Assembly (NCBI GenBank): GCA_035560935.1
Contig: DATMYQ010000252.1
Span: forward strand, 1-11,865
DNA: 11,865 bases
Direction: 5' to 3'
Source: DATMYQ01 sp035560935
GTDB taxonomy: Bacteria; Bacillota; Negativicutes; Sporomusales; Sporomusaceae
Shown here piece by piece: positions 1-6,536 of the stretch. The position numbers were made by a program, and so were the translations under genes. How positions within the stretch are numbered: position 1 is the first letter of the stretch; every line of letters starts with the position of its first letter. Below the pieces are notes generated by a model. The model saw only the letters and a list, made by a program, of their open reading frames with translations, made no database searches and was not told where the DNA came from.

Positions 1-130
1 AAATAATACAGTATACTATTCTTTCTTTTCAGGCAAATTCCTGTCCCGCTAGTAACTTATTCTAAAGTAAGACGCTCTTGACAATTTTTTCTCCAAGTTT
101 TGGCAGGCGTTGTTTACGCTTTTAACTTTG

Positions 131-161
131 GGCAAAAAACACCGGCCATTGCTGCCGGTGT
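131..161 (-). terminator. Intrinsic terminator, minus strand
   Basis: A perfect 8-bp GC-rich stem (139-146 with 154-161) closes a 7-nt loop. Read on the minus strand it is followed directly by a run of T residues (131-138 reads TTTTTGCC). It lies well downstream of the racemase operon's own terminator, so it probably served the transposase whose remnant sits just upstream on that strand. Confidence 0.7.
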
Positions 162-174
162 CAGGCCGTAGACA

Positions 175-209
175 AAAATGCACTTTACGCAAAGCGTAGG
201 GTGCATTTT
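175..209. terminator. Long AT/GC hairpin, possible terminator
   Basis: Two 16-nt arms (175-190 and 194-209) flank an AAA loop. The arms pair throughout if the plus-strand RNA forms two G-U pairs; on the minus strand these become two A/C mismatches. The outermost four pairs are A-T, leaving U-rich tracts on either strand. It may be a bidirectional terminator or the structured end of an insertion sequence. No gene on the plus strand reads into it. Confidence 0.4.
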
Positions 210-242
210 GCAATTTCGGTTATCCAATTTTCGCCGCAAAAA

Positions 243-421
243 CGGCTTGATTCCTGGTTTACCCCAGGGAATATCGCTATATAGCCCTTTTACTTCTTCG
301 TAGATGAAACTAAAATCTATTGCTCGATCTATGTCCCACCCAAGTGGCCTGCCGGAACCAGTTCTTCTATACGCAAAAACTTGATCTGCTATTGTTCTAT
401 TCTACTTTTCTTTACATACAT
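243..421 (-). pseudogene. IS1182-type transposase, N-terminal remnant (frameshifted)
   Basis: Starting at an ATG at 419-421, the minus strand encodes MYVKKSRIEQ, then a TAG stop at 389-391, then QIKFLRIEELVPAGHLG. The reading then moves by one base near 336-340 into DIDRAIDFSFIYEEVKG, LYSDIPWGKPGIKP. Together these match the start of IS1182/IS4-like transposases, which carry a 'valP.dHllR.id.aidfsfiy..v..lYs...GrPsidP' pattern. About 59 codons survive of a protein that normally exceeds 400 residues; the catalytic DDE core is absent. The stop codon, the single-base deletion and the truncation make it dead. It begins 6 bases past the terminator of the racemase operon. The family call is from remembered sequence pattern and is fairly secure; the exact subfamily is not. 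Confidence 0.75.
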
Positions 422-468
422 TAAAAACTCACTCCCCTCTTCATTTTACCATAAATCGGGGAGTGAGT
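422..468 (-). terminator. Intrinsic terminator of the symporter-amidohydrolase-racemase unit
   Basis: A perfect 11-bp inverted repeat (427-437 with 458-468) has a 20-nt loop. On the minus strand it is followed at once by five T residues. It begins 8 bases after the TAG stop of the LarA homologue (477-479), so it ends the operon cleanly. The other strand also has a short T-run (471-474), so it may work both ways. Confidence 0.85.
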
Positions 469-476
469 CCTTTTGT

Positions 477-1793
477 CTACAGACTGTGACACTTTGCGTC
501 TTTCTGATGTAGAATCGGCAAGGTATTGGCCCCTTGGGGCATAATGGTGTAAGTAGGTTTGGCTACCCCGCATTGTTCACGGGCAATTTGCAGCGCCTCT
601 TCCATGCCAGTGGCCGGAATCATTCCCGCTTTACGGATAAATTCAGCATTTTCTTCACGTGTTAAAACAATATAGGTGGCCTGGTTGCTGCATTCCAATT
701 CCTTTAACGCCACCCAGCCGGGAATGGCGAAGTTCTCCCGCAGCGCTTTTTCCAGCGCCAATTTATCGCCATATTCGAACCACTGGGACAGCTCCCGGGG
801 CTCATAAATGTCGGCAAGCTCGCTGAGCAGGATCACCGCGCCGCCCTTTTTAACCGCATAATAGGCATTATCCATAGTTTTTCCCGCCTGGTATAAGTTG
901 ATATCTTTCGGATAGCCACCGGCGGAAGCCACAACGATGTCCGCCAGTTCGCCGATTGCCGCGCTGTAAATCCGGTCCACCAGGCGGCATCCCTCCTGCC
1001 AGGCGGAAATCCAGTCGCCGGTGAACACCCCGGCAAACTGATTATCCGGCGTCGGCACTACGTTGATGATGAAATCCGGTTTCACAAAACCCGCGACTTC
1101 CATCATATCTTCATTACACTCGCTGCCTTGGACTTTACCGGAGGCGGAATTGGGATTGGAGCCGGAGCCCATTTCCCGGCCCATCGCCCAGAGGTGATTC
1201 TGACGAATCGCCTTAATCGAGCTGACGCCAGGAATAATGCTTTTCCGCCCGCCGCCGTAGCCAACCATATAGTGGTAAATGATGCCGCCGGTGAGAATCA
1301 CCCGATCGGCTTCGGCGACCAACCGGTTGATCTCCACTTCCGTACCCCGACTGGTTCGACCGAGGAATACCATATTGCTCTCGTCCCAGGCATCGTGATT
1401 GACCACACAAATCCGGCGGCAAATGTCTTCACCGCAGAGCTGGACGAATTCGTCCGGCGTATTGGCCCGGTGGCCGCCGACGGCGATGATGATGGTGATA
1501 TTTCCGTCCGACACGCCGGCTTTATTGAGAACGTCAACCACCTCCGGCAGCACCAGCGGCATCCGTTGCCAGGCCCGAGTGATGTCACTGACGGCGATCA
1601 CCACTTTTTCTCCCGGTTTGACGAGTTCCGCCAACGGCGGCGCATCAATCGGCCGGGCCAGCGCCGCCCGTACGGCCTGGGCAATATCGGCCACTGGCGG
1701 ATACTCTTGGCCGATTATTTCCTGAATCACCTGGTCCCGGGGGACGGAAAATTTCATTTCCCCGGCGCCGTACTTTAATGTAAAATCTCTCAT
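477..1793 (-). CDS. LarA-family nickel-pincer 2-hydroxyacid racemase/epimerase homologue
   Basis: A 438-aa cytoplasmic protein of the LarA (DUF2088 N-terminal) family. Family members racemise or epimerise 2-hydroxy acids using the nickel-pincer nucleotide. I start it at the third in-frame ATG because an AAGAGGTG ribosome site sits 9 nt before it; the earlier ATGs at 1818-1820 and 1797-1799 lie upstream of or too close to that site. With this start the key residues carry the same numbers as in Lactobacillus plantarum LarA: His108, His174 (GGIIYHY), Lys184 (GGGRKS, pincer attachment) and His200 (IRQNH, nickel ligand). A D-x-T-R motif lies at 70-73 and a GGYPKDxNLYQAGK motif near 292-305. It therefore looks catalytically intact. 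No LarB, LarC or LarE cofactor-assembly genes are in the window. It is last in its unit, 46 nt after the amidohydrolase. The substrate is unknown; lactate is possible, but the neighbours suggest pantoate or another branched 2-hydroxy acid. Confidence 0.88.
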   Translation of the reverse strand: MRDFTLKYGAGEMKFSVPRDQVIQEIIGQEYPPVADIAQAVRAALARPIDAPPLAELVKPGEKVVIAVSDITRAWQRMPLVLPEVVDVLNKAGVSDGNITIIIAVGGHRANTPDEFVQLCGEDICRRICVVNHDAWDESNMVFLGRTSRGTEVEINRLVAEADRVILTGGIIYHYMVGYGGGRKSIIPGVSSIKAIRQNHLWAMGREMGSGSNPNSASGKVQGSECNEDMMEVAGFVKPDFIINVVPTPDNQFAGVFTGDWISAWQEGCRLVDRIYSAAIGELADIVVASAGGYPKDINLYQAGKTMDNAYYAVKKGGAVILLSELADIYEPRELSQWFEYGDKLALEKALRENFAIPGWVALKELECSNQATYIVLTREENAEFIRKAGMIPATGMEEALQIAREQCGVAKPTYTIMPQGANTLPILHQKDAKCHSL

Positions 1794-1839
1794 TTTCATT
1801 ACACCTCTTAACGCGACCATTAGTTATCCAATCGCCTTA

Positions 1840-3477
1840 CTATTGCCGCTCATAAACAACTGCGCCGTCGATCATTGTCATATCAACCTGAATGTTCATC
1901 ACTTTTTCTGGGGGATAGTTCATAATGTCCTCCGACAGGATGACCAGATCGGCCAATTTTCCGACCTCGATGCTGCCTTTGATGTTATCTTCATAGCTGG
2001 CGTAAGCGCCGTTGATCGTGTACAGCCGGAGGGCTTCCCTCATGCTGATTTTCTGCTTGGCACCAACCACCTCGCCGGTTTTTCTGTCAATGCGGTTCAC
2101 CATGCCGTCCAAGCCGCGCATCACGCTTTCATCGCAAGTGGGAGCATCACTGCCAATTACTGGTCGCAGGCCGGCGTCAAGGTAGCTTCTGGCCGCAAAC
2201 ATATAATCCACCCGCTCGCCATAATAGCGATGGTAATCACTGCCGTTGATGGTCATAAACGCCGGATTGGAAACAGGAATGATATTCATTGCCGCCATGC
2301 GCCTGATTAAATCCTCATCAGTAATCCCGCAATGCTCAATCCGGTGCCGATGATCGGCGCGCGGATGTTTGACCAATGCTTTTTCATAACCGTGAATCAT
2401 CATTTCAACTGCCAGGTCACCGACCGCATGGGCCGTCATCTGACAGTCCGCGGCGTTAACCCGTTCAATCATGGCATCCACCGCCTCCGGCTCCCAGGTT
2501 CTGATTCCCGGAAGATTCGCGTCATGGCTGTAGGGCTCGCGGGTGGCGCAGGACGGGCCGCTGGTTCCTCCGTCAATCATAATCTTCAACGTACCCAGTT
2601 TGAACTTTTCATCACCAAGGCCGCTGTGTAACCCTAACCCCAAAAAATGATCGCAATCCTTCATGGAATAAGCCTTGCCGAAGACACTATGCAACATGGC
2701 GTATACCCGGGGCTTAAATTCCCAGTCTCGGCACGCCGTCTGCATGATACCGAAGGACTGCGCGTCAAACTCACCAGGATCGTGTATAGAAGTGACGCCC
2801 GCCTTTAACAATAAATCGTTGGATTTCTTTAAAGCCGTCCACATTTCCTCATCGGTATAAACCACCTTGGACCAGAGGAAGAAGTTGGTCGTTTCCTTTG
2901 TCATACCGGTTAACTTGCCGTTTTCGACCACAACCTCGTTCGCGGCGAATTTGCCGGCGTCTTCCGGCCCATTGATGCCGCCGGCTGCCAGCGCCAACGT
3001 GTTATATATTCCCATATGCCCGCAAGCTCTCATGCACTGAACCGGGTTGTCCGGTGCAACGGCGTCCAAATCGTCGATCGTAACATGTCTTTTTTCCGCG
3101 ATTTTATTCTGATCGTAACCCCAAAGCTTAATCCACTCGCCTTTTTTCTTTTTTGCCACTTCGGCTTTAATGATTTGCTGAATTTCAACGATTGATTTAG
3201 CTCGGGCGTAAGTGATATCAATGATGGCGCCGTCAAAAAAACCATAAAGAATCGGATGAAAATGACAGTCAATGAACCCCGGGGTTAAGGAACGCCCCTT
3301 TAAGTCAATGATTTTTGTTTTCCCATCGACAATTTTCTCTAAACCGCTTTTGTCGCCAACATATACAATTTTATTTCCTTTTACCGCAACCGCTTCTGCA
3401 AAATCGTCATTCTCATTTACTGTAATTACTTTGCCATTAACAAATGCATAATCAGCATACGAAAAATCAAAATTCAT
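1840..3477 (-). CDS. YtcJ-like metal-dependent amidohydrolase (Amidohydro_3)
   Basis: A 545-aa enzyme of the amidohydrolase superfamily, YtcJ-like branch, expected to be cytosolic because no signal peptide is visible. It has the small N-terminal beta-sandwich start (FVNGKVITV) that is completed by the C-terminal segment (GKLADLVIL). The metal-binding HFH is at 72-74 after PGFID. Lys298 (LKIMIDGG) is in the usual position of the bridging lysine. His350 (TAHAVGD), His382 (RIEHC) and Asp444 (GSDAP) complete the set. Length is normal for the family. Start: ATG preceded by AGGAGGAG at about 6 nt. It lies 23 nt behind the symporter gene, so it probably hydrolyses whatever that carrier imports. The family acts on amide and related C-N bonds of many small molecules; from context I propose an amide giving beta-alanine, pantothenate being the leading candidate, but the sequence does not fix the substrate. 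Confidence 0.85.
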   Translation of the reverse strand: MNFDFSYADYAFVNGKVITVNENDDFAEAVAVKGNKIVYVGDKSGLEKIVDGKTKIIDLKGRSLTPGFIDCHFHPILYGFFDGAIIDITYARAKSIVEIQQIIKAEVAKKKKGEWIKLWGYDQNKIAEKRHVTIDDLDAVAPDNPVQCMRACGHMGIYNTLALAAGGINGPEDAGKFAANEVVVENGKLTGMTKETTNFFLWSKVVYTDEEMWTALKKSNDLLLKAGVTSIHDPGEFDAQSFGIMQTACRDWEFKPRVYAMLHSVFGKAYSMKDCDHFLGLGLHSGLGDEKFKLGTLKIMIDGGTSGPSCATREPYSHDANLPGIRTWEPEAVDAMIERVNAADCQMTAHAVGDLAVEMMIHGYEKALVKHPRADHRHRIEHCGITDEDLIRRMAAMNIIPVSNPAFMTINGSDYHRYYGERVDYMFAARSYLDAGLRPVIGSDAPTCDESVMRGLDGMVNRIDRKTGEVVGAKQKISMREALRLYTINGAYASYEDNIKGSIEVGKLADLVILSEDIMNYPPEKVMNIQVDMTMIDGAVVYERQ

Positions 3478-3500
3478 TTTTATCTCCTCCTGTTGATGGC

Positions 3501-4979
3501 TTACGCGGTGGTCGACGCTTCTTTCTTGCCGGACTGAATTTTCAGTTTCGCGGTCCGGTAAGCTTCAAACCGCTGTACTACTTCGTTGTCCTGTTTCGTC
3601 AGCAGGCTGACAACAACGGTTACCACCAAGTTAATGATTAAGGCAACGGCCCCCTTGTTCAGTGCGTAGGGCACGGTGTCGATTAAGAAGATAGCTGCCA
3701 CACCAACAACCAATCCGGCGAGAACCCCCCATTTCGTGGCCCCTTTCCAAAAGAAGCCGAACAGGATCGCCACCACCGGCTGGGTAAAGCCAAAATACCC
3801 CAGGGCCAGCAGATTTGCCACCAGATTAGGCGAAAACAGGGCCAAAAGCACGCCCGCGGTCAACGATAGCGCCATCATCGCCCGCGCTCCCCAAACCAGC
3901 CCGGCCTCTTTCATATCCGGCTTAATCAGCGCCAGAATGTTTTTGGAGAATAAGCCGGAGATGCTCAACGCAGCAACAGCCATAAAGAGAATGGCCGTGA
4001 GCGCGGCGCCGCCGGCTACTAACCCAACCACCCAGTTAGGCAAAAGTTTTACCGCTACCGCCAATAACGCATAATCCGGCTTCTCCAAACCGGTAATGGC
4101 CACCAGCGCATAGTACGCCGCGATAAACAAGAAGGGGAACATGATCATATACATTGGCATAATAATCGAGTTTCGCCGCAGATTTTTGGCGCTGCTGCTG
4201 GACATGGACGCTTGCAGATTTGTCGGCGATACATAGAAACCCAGCATTTGGAACAAAATGGTTGAGATGGTGAATGTTGTTCCGGCCGTAAGCGGTTCCA
4301 TGGTCACTGTGAGCAATTGCGGCATTTTTTGCGCAACCGTGCGAAAAATGCCTTCCACGCCTCCCGGCATATTCATGGCGGCAGCGCCGCCAATCAAACC
4401 GACTGCCAAAATCAGCAAAACGTCTTTTAATACGGCGACATACGCTGAAGACCTAATTCCGGCTAGGGCAATAAAAGAAAACGCAAGAACGGCTCCAAAA
4501 ATAGCCGCATACGTGAAATCAAACCCCAAATTCAGATAAAAGAATACAATCCCCATACCGGTAATTTGAAACTGAATTAAAGGAATAAAGAAGATAATCC
4601 CGATTAGCGCCACCACGACCTGCAAGGCTTTACTGTTGTAACGCCAGCCGATGATATCGGCGACAGTGATCGCTTTGGCCAGCTGCCCCATTCGCCATAC
4701 TGCGGGATTCAGGAAATAACCGACTACATACGCTAATAAAATGTAACAGAAAAACCAGACGCCGTAATTGGCTCCTTTGGAGTAAACGGCGCCAGGGGCG
4801 CCAAGCAAAGTCCCGATAGTATAGATCTCACCGACAGAGACAAAAAACAGCAAAAATGGGCCGAAAGAACCGCTGGCTTTCATAATATCATCCATGCTGT
4901 CGTTAATTGCGCCTTTGCGGGCGAGAAATACCAAACCTAGAGATGCAAGTATAATTGTTGCGAAAACGAACAACGCCAT
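3501..4979 (-). CDS. Sodium:solute symporter (SSF family)
   Basis: A 492-aa polytopic membrane protein with roughly 12-13 hydrophobic helices and a basic cytoplasmic C-terminus (KLKIQSGKKE). The SSF family couples sodium entry to uptake of small solutes such as pantothenate, proline or carboxylates. Visible family patterns are GAPGAVYSKG near residue 61, AITVADIIGWRYNSKAL near 103, GIRSSAYVAVLKD near 174 and SPTNLQASMSSSSAKNLRR near 252. These align in layout with E. coli PanF as I remember it (GGPGAAYKYG, AVTLNDMLFARY, GGFRAS), though overall similarity looks distant. Start: ATG with GGAGGGGA about 10 nt upstream. It follows a DUF3311 gene by 37 nt, a recurrent pairing for SSF carriers, and precedes the amidohydrolase by 23 nt. 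The substrate is inferred only. Confidence 0.88.
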   Translation of the reverse strand: MALFVFATIILASLGLVFLARKGAINDSMDDIMKASGSFGPFLLFFVSVGEIYTIGTLLGAPGAVYSKGANYGVWFFCYILLAYVVGYFLNPAVWRMGQLAKAITVADIIGWRYNSKALQVVVALIGIIFFIPLIQFQITGMGIVFFYLNLGFDFTYAAIFGAVLAFSFIALAGIRSSAYVAVLKDVLLILAVGLIGGAAAMNMPGGVEGIFRTVAQKMPQLLTVTMEPLTAGTTFTISTILFQMLGFYVSPTNLQASMSSSSAKNLRRNSIIMPMYMIMFPFLFIAAYYALVAITGLEKPDYALLAVAVKLLPNWVVGLVAGGAALTAILFMAVAALSISGLFSKNILALIKPDMKEAGLVWGARAMMALSLTAGVLLALFSPNLVANLLALGYFGFTQPVVAILFGFFWKGATKWGVLAGLVVGVAAIFLIDTVPYALNKGAVALIINLVVTVVVSLLTKQDNEVVQRFEAYRTAKLKIQSGKKEASTTA

Positions 4980-5016
4980 CTAGATAATCCCCTCCGTTTG
5001 AAAATTTTCCCGACCC

Positions 5017-5226
5017 TTACCAGTCCTCTTCATCGTTTAATGGATCCAGTTTATAAGCGATAAAGAGACAGCCGGACGAAAGAAACAGCCACAGAAACAT
5101 CCAAAAATAGTTGAAAGAAAATCCCAAAACAAAAGGTTCCACCCGGTTCCAAAATGGAAACAACACCACTATGGCCGACACGGGAACGACTAACCCAATT
5201 AAGATCGTGGGAATTCTGCTTTTCAT
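5017..5226 (-). CDS. DUF3311 small membrane protein, symporter partner
   Basis: A 69-aa protein with two predicted membrane helices (about residues 6-26 and 37-57), a central PFWNRVEP motif typical of DUF3311, and an acidic tail (LNDEEDW). I chose the internal ATG at 5224-5226 because GGGAGGTG lies about 5 nt before it; the longer reading frame back to 5310 has no such site and adds a hydrophilic leader not seen in the family. Small two-helix proteins of this kind are commonly encoded directly before SSF symporters and are thought to be accessory subunits, comparable to YhdT beside PanF. The biochemical role of DUF3311 is not established to my knowledge. It is the first gene of the second transcription unit. 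Confidence 0.85.
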   Translation of the reverse strand: MKSRIPTILIGLVVPVSAIVVLFPFWNRVEPFVLGFSFNYFWMFLWLFLSSGCLFIAYKLDPLNDEEDW

Positions 5227-5567
5227 TAACGCACCTCCCTTCTTGACTATCAATTGTTCGCAATTTTGTTTTTTCTGAAAAATACTTTGTAAAAAAGACG
5301 CCAAGAACATATTGTCAACTTAGCGTCATTGCTAGCTTCTAATGTTATTTTCCCTACAACGGCATAACGAGAAAAGAAACTAATTTCATATAAACTTTGT
5401 AAATATCCACATTTGCACTGCGGAATAACTCTCACTTTTCTTGATCATAATGTATCAAAAACCCTCTGGTGAGTCTATATCCACACCGCACAAAAAAGCA
5501 GCTATACATTGTCCAATCTTACAAATTCAAAAATGGTCTACATTATCATGGAAAACTTTATCCGCTC
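5227..5567. other. Intergenic region between panB and the DUF3311 gene
   Basis: These 341 bases hold no convincing gene. A 61-codon minus-strand frame (5250-5435) lacks a good ribosome site and resembles nothing I know. The clear element is an intrinsic terminator at 5291-5327 on the minus strand. The promoter of the second unit should lie here. A weak pair TTGAAT-18-TATAGC reads on the minus strand near 5500-5530, upstream of that hairpin, but I give it little weight. If it is real, the hairpin would be an attenuator. Confidence 0.5.
5291..5327 (-). terminator. Intrinsic terminator after panB, or leader attenuator
   Basis: Arms at 5297-5305 and 5319-5327 form nine pairs (one G-U on the minus strand) around a 13-nt loop. 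The minus strand continues with six T residues (5296-5291). It lies 240 nt past the panB stop and 65 nt before the DUF3311 start. It can therefore either end the aminotransferase-mmsA-panB transcript or attenuate the transporter unit. A TTGACA falls inside the loop and is probably chance. Confidence 0.75.
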
Positions 5568-6404
5568 CTAGTACAACCGTTTCAAATCTTCCTCTTTCAT
5601 CCCGAAAGAATGCTCCGGACCGGGAAATACTCCGGATTGCGTCTCTTGATAAAATTGATTCAGCGCCGCCACCATTTGGCTGTTAAGTTGGGCGTATTGT
5701 TTGACCATCTTCGGTACGAAGCGATCGAACATCCCCAATAAATCCGGGGTCACCAGGCATTGAGCATCACATTCCGGACCGGCACCGATGCCGATCGTCG
5801 GAATTGACAATTCCTGCGTAATCAGTTTGGCTACAGGTGAAGGTATGCACTCCAGCACGATCGCAAATGCGCCGGCCTTTTCCAGTGCTTTGGCATCTTC
5901 TACTAACTGCCGCGCTGCTTCCGCATCTTTTCCCTGAACCTTAAAGCCGCCAAGCTGCGCTGCCGTCTGCGGCGTTAATCCAATATGACCCACCACGGGA
6001 ATTCCGCCATTAACGATTGCTTCCACTATATGCGCAACATTTTTTCCGCCTTCCAATTTGATGGCGTCAGCGCCGCCTTCTTTTAAAATCCGATTTGCAT
6101 TACGGATGGCGTCCTCAACCCCGGTATTGTAGGAACCAAAAGGCATATCACCGACAACAAAGGTCTTCGGCGCCCCTCTGACCACCGCACGGCAGTGATG
6201 TAAAATATCCTCCATGGTAACCGGCACCGTACTATCGTAACCTAATACCACCATTCCCAATGAATCTCCCACCAGAATCATTTCATTGGGTGTCTTGTCA
6301 ATTACCGATGCCAGCAAAAAATCATAGGCCGTAATAAATGTAAATTTTTTCCCTTTTTCTTTTAGTTCCTTAAACTGCGGAATGGTTAGCTTTATTTTTT
6401 CCAT
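5568..6404 (-). CDS. 3-methyl-2-oxobutanoate hydroxymethyltransferase (PanB)
   Basis: A 278-aa PanB of normal length. The enzyme reversibly transfers a hydroxymethyl group from 5,10-methylene-tetrahydrofolate to 2-oxoisovalerate, giving ketopantoate. Active-site residues are all present and match E. coli PanB with a small offset: Asp47 (VGDSLG) and Asp86 (VGDMPF) for Mg2+, Lys116 and Glu118 (IKLEGG), His140 (VVGHIGL) and Glu185 (VLECIPS). The substrate loop GIGAGPECDAQCLV is intact. Start: ATG with AAGGAGAT about 8 nt upstream. It is not next to panC or panD, as in a biosynthetic cluster. Instead it follows mmsA by 132 nt, with a strong hairpin between, and precedes transport and amidohydrolase genes. 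This context suggests, but does not prove, a catabolic role: cleavage of ketopantoate in the reverse direction. An ordinary biosynthetic role is the conservative alternative. Confidence 0.95.
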   Translation of the reverse strand: MEKIKLTIPQFKELKEKGKKFTFITAYDFLLASVIDKTPNEMILVGDSLGMVVLGYDSTVPVTMEDILHHCRAVVRGAPKTFVVGDMPFGSYNTGVEDAIRNANRILKEGGADAIKLEGGKNVAHIVEAIVNGGIPVVGHIGLTPQTAAQLGGFKVQGKDAEAARQLVEDAKALEKAGAFAIVLECIPSPVAKLITQELSIPTIGIGAGPECDAQCLVTPDLLGMFDRFVPKMVKQYAQLNSQMVAALNQFYQETQSGVFPGPEHSFGMKEEDLKRLY

Positions 6405-6467
6405 CAGCCATATCTCCTTTATATAAAGTGTTTATTCACTGAACACCACCAAAGTTCAATCCAAAGC

Positions 6468-6509
6468 CGCCTCATACCGCGATTTCTTTGGGAAACGCGG
6501 TATGAGGCG
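6468..6509. repeat. 14-bp perfect inverted repeat in the mmsA-panB gap
   Basis: Arms at 6468-6481 and 6496-6509 pair perfectly over 14 bp, and the 14-nt loop can extend the stem further (TTTC with GAAA, one bulged base). No T-run follows on either strand, so it is not a standard terminator. It may be an intercistronic mRNA-stabilising or processing element that tunes panB output. It may also be a copy of a dispersed palindromic repeat. Confidence 0.7.
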
Positions 6510-6536
6510 AGAGTATTCCGGATTGCCAATACTTGG

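Larger units (their letters stand above)
1..242. other. Left-edge non-coding region
   Basis: I see no intact gene here. The part nearest the transposase remnant (about 131-242) holds two hairpins, annotated separately, and is probably the far end of the same insertion sequence, joined to the transposase N-terminus by an internal deletion. Bases 1-130 are AT-rich with a small AGTATACT palindrome. A TTGACA at 78-83 lacks a matching -10 box, so I do not call a promoter. Confidence 0.4.

Noticed and set aside
78..106. TTGACA resembling a plus-strand -35 box
   Set aside because: No -10 hexamer occurs at 16-18 nt spacing, and no plus-strand gene follows.
1128..1778. Long plus-strand open frame of 216 codons
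   Set aside because: It is antisense to the LarA homologue, whose motifs are unmistakable, and has no ribosome site or recognisable domain.
5250..5435. 61-codon minus frame upstream of the DUF3311 gene
   Set aside because: It lacks a good ribosome site, spans the terminator hairpin and overlaps the leader of a better supported gene.
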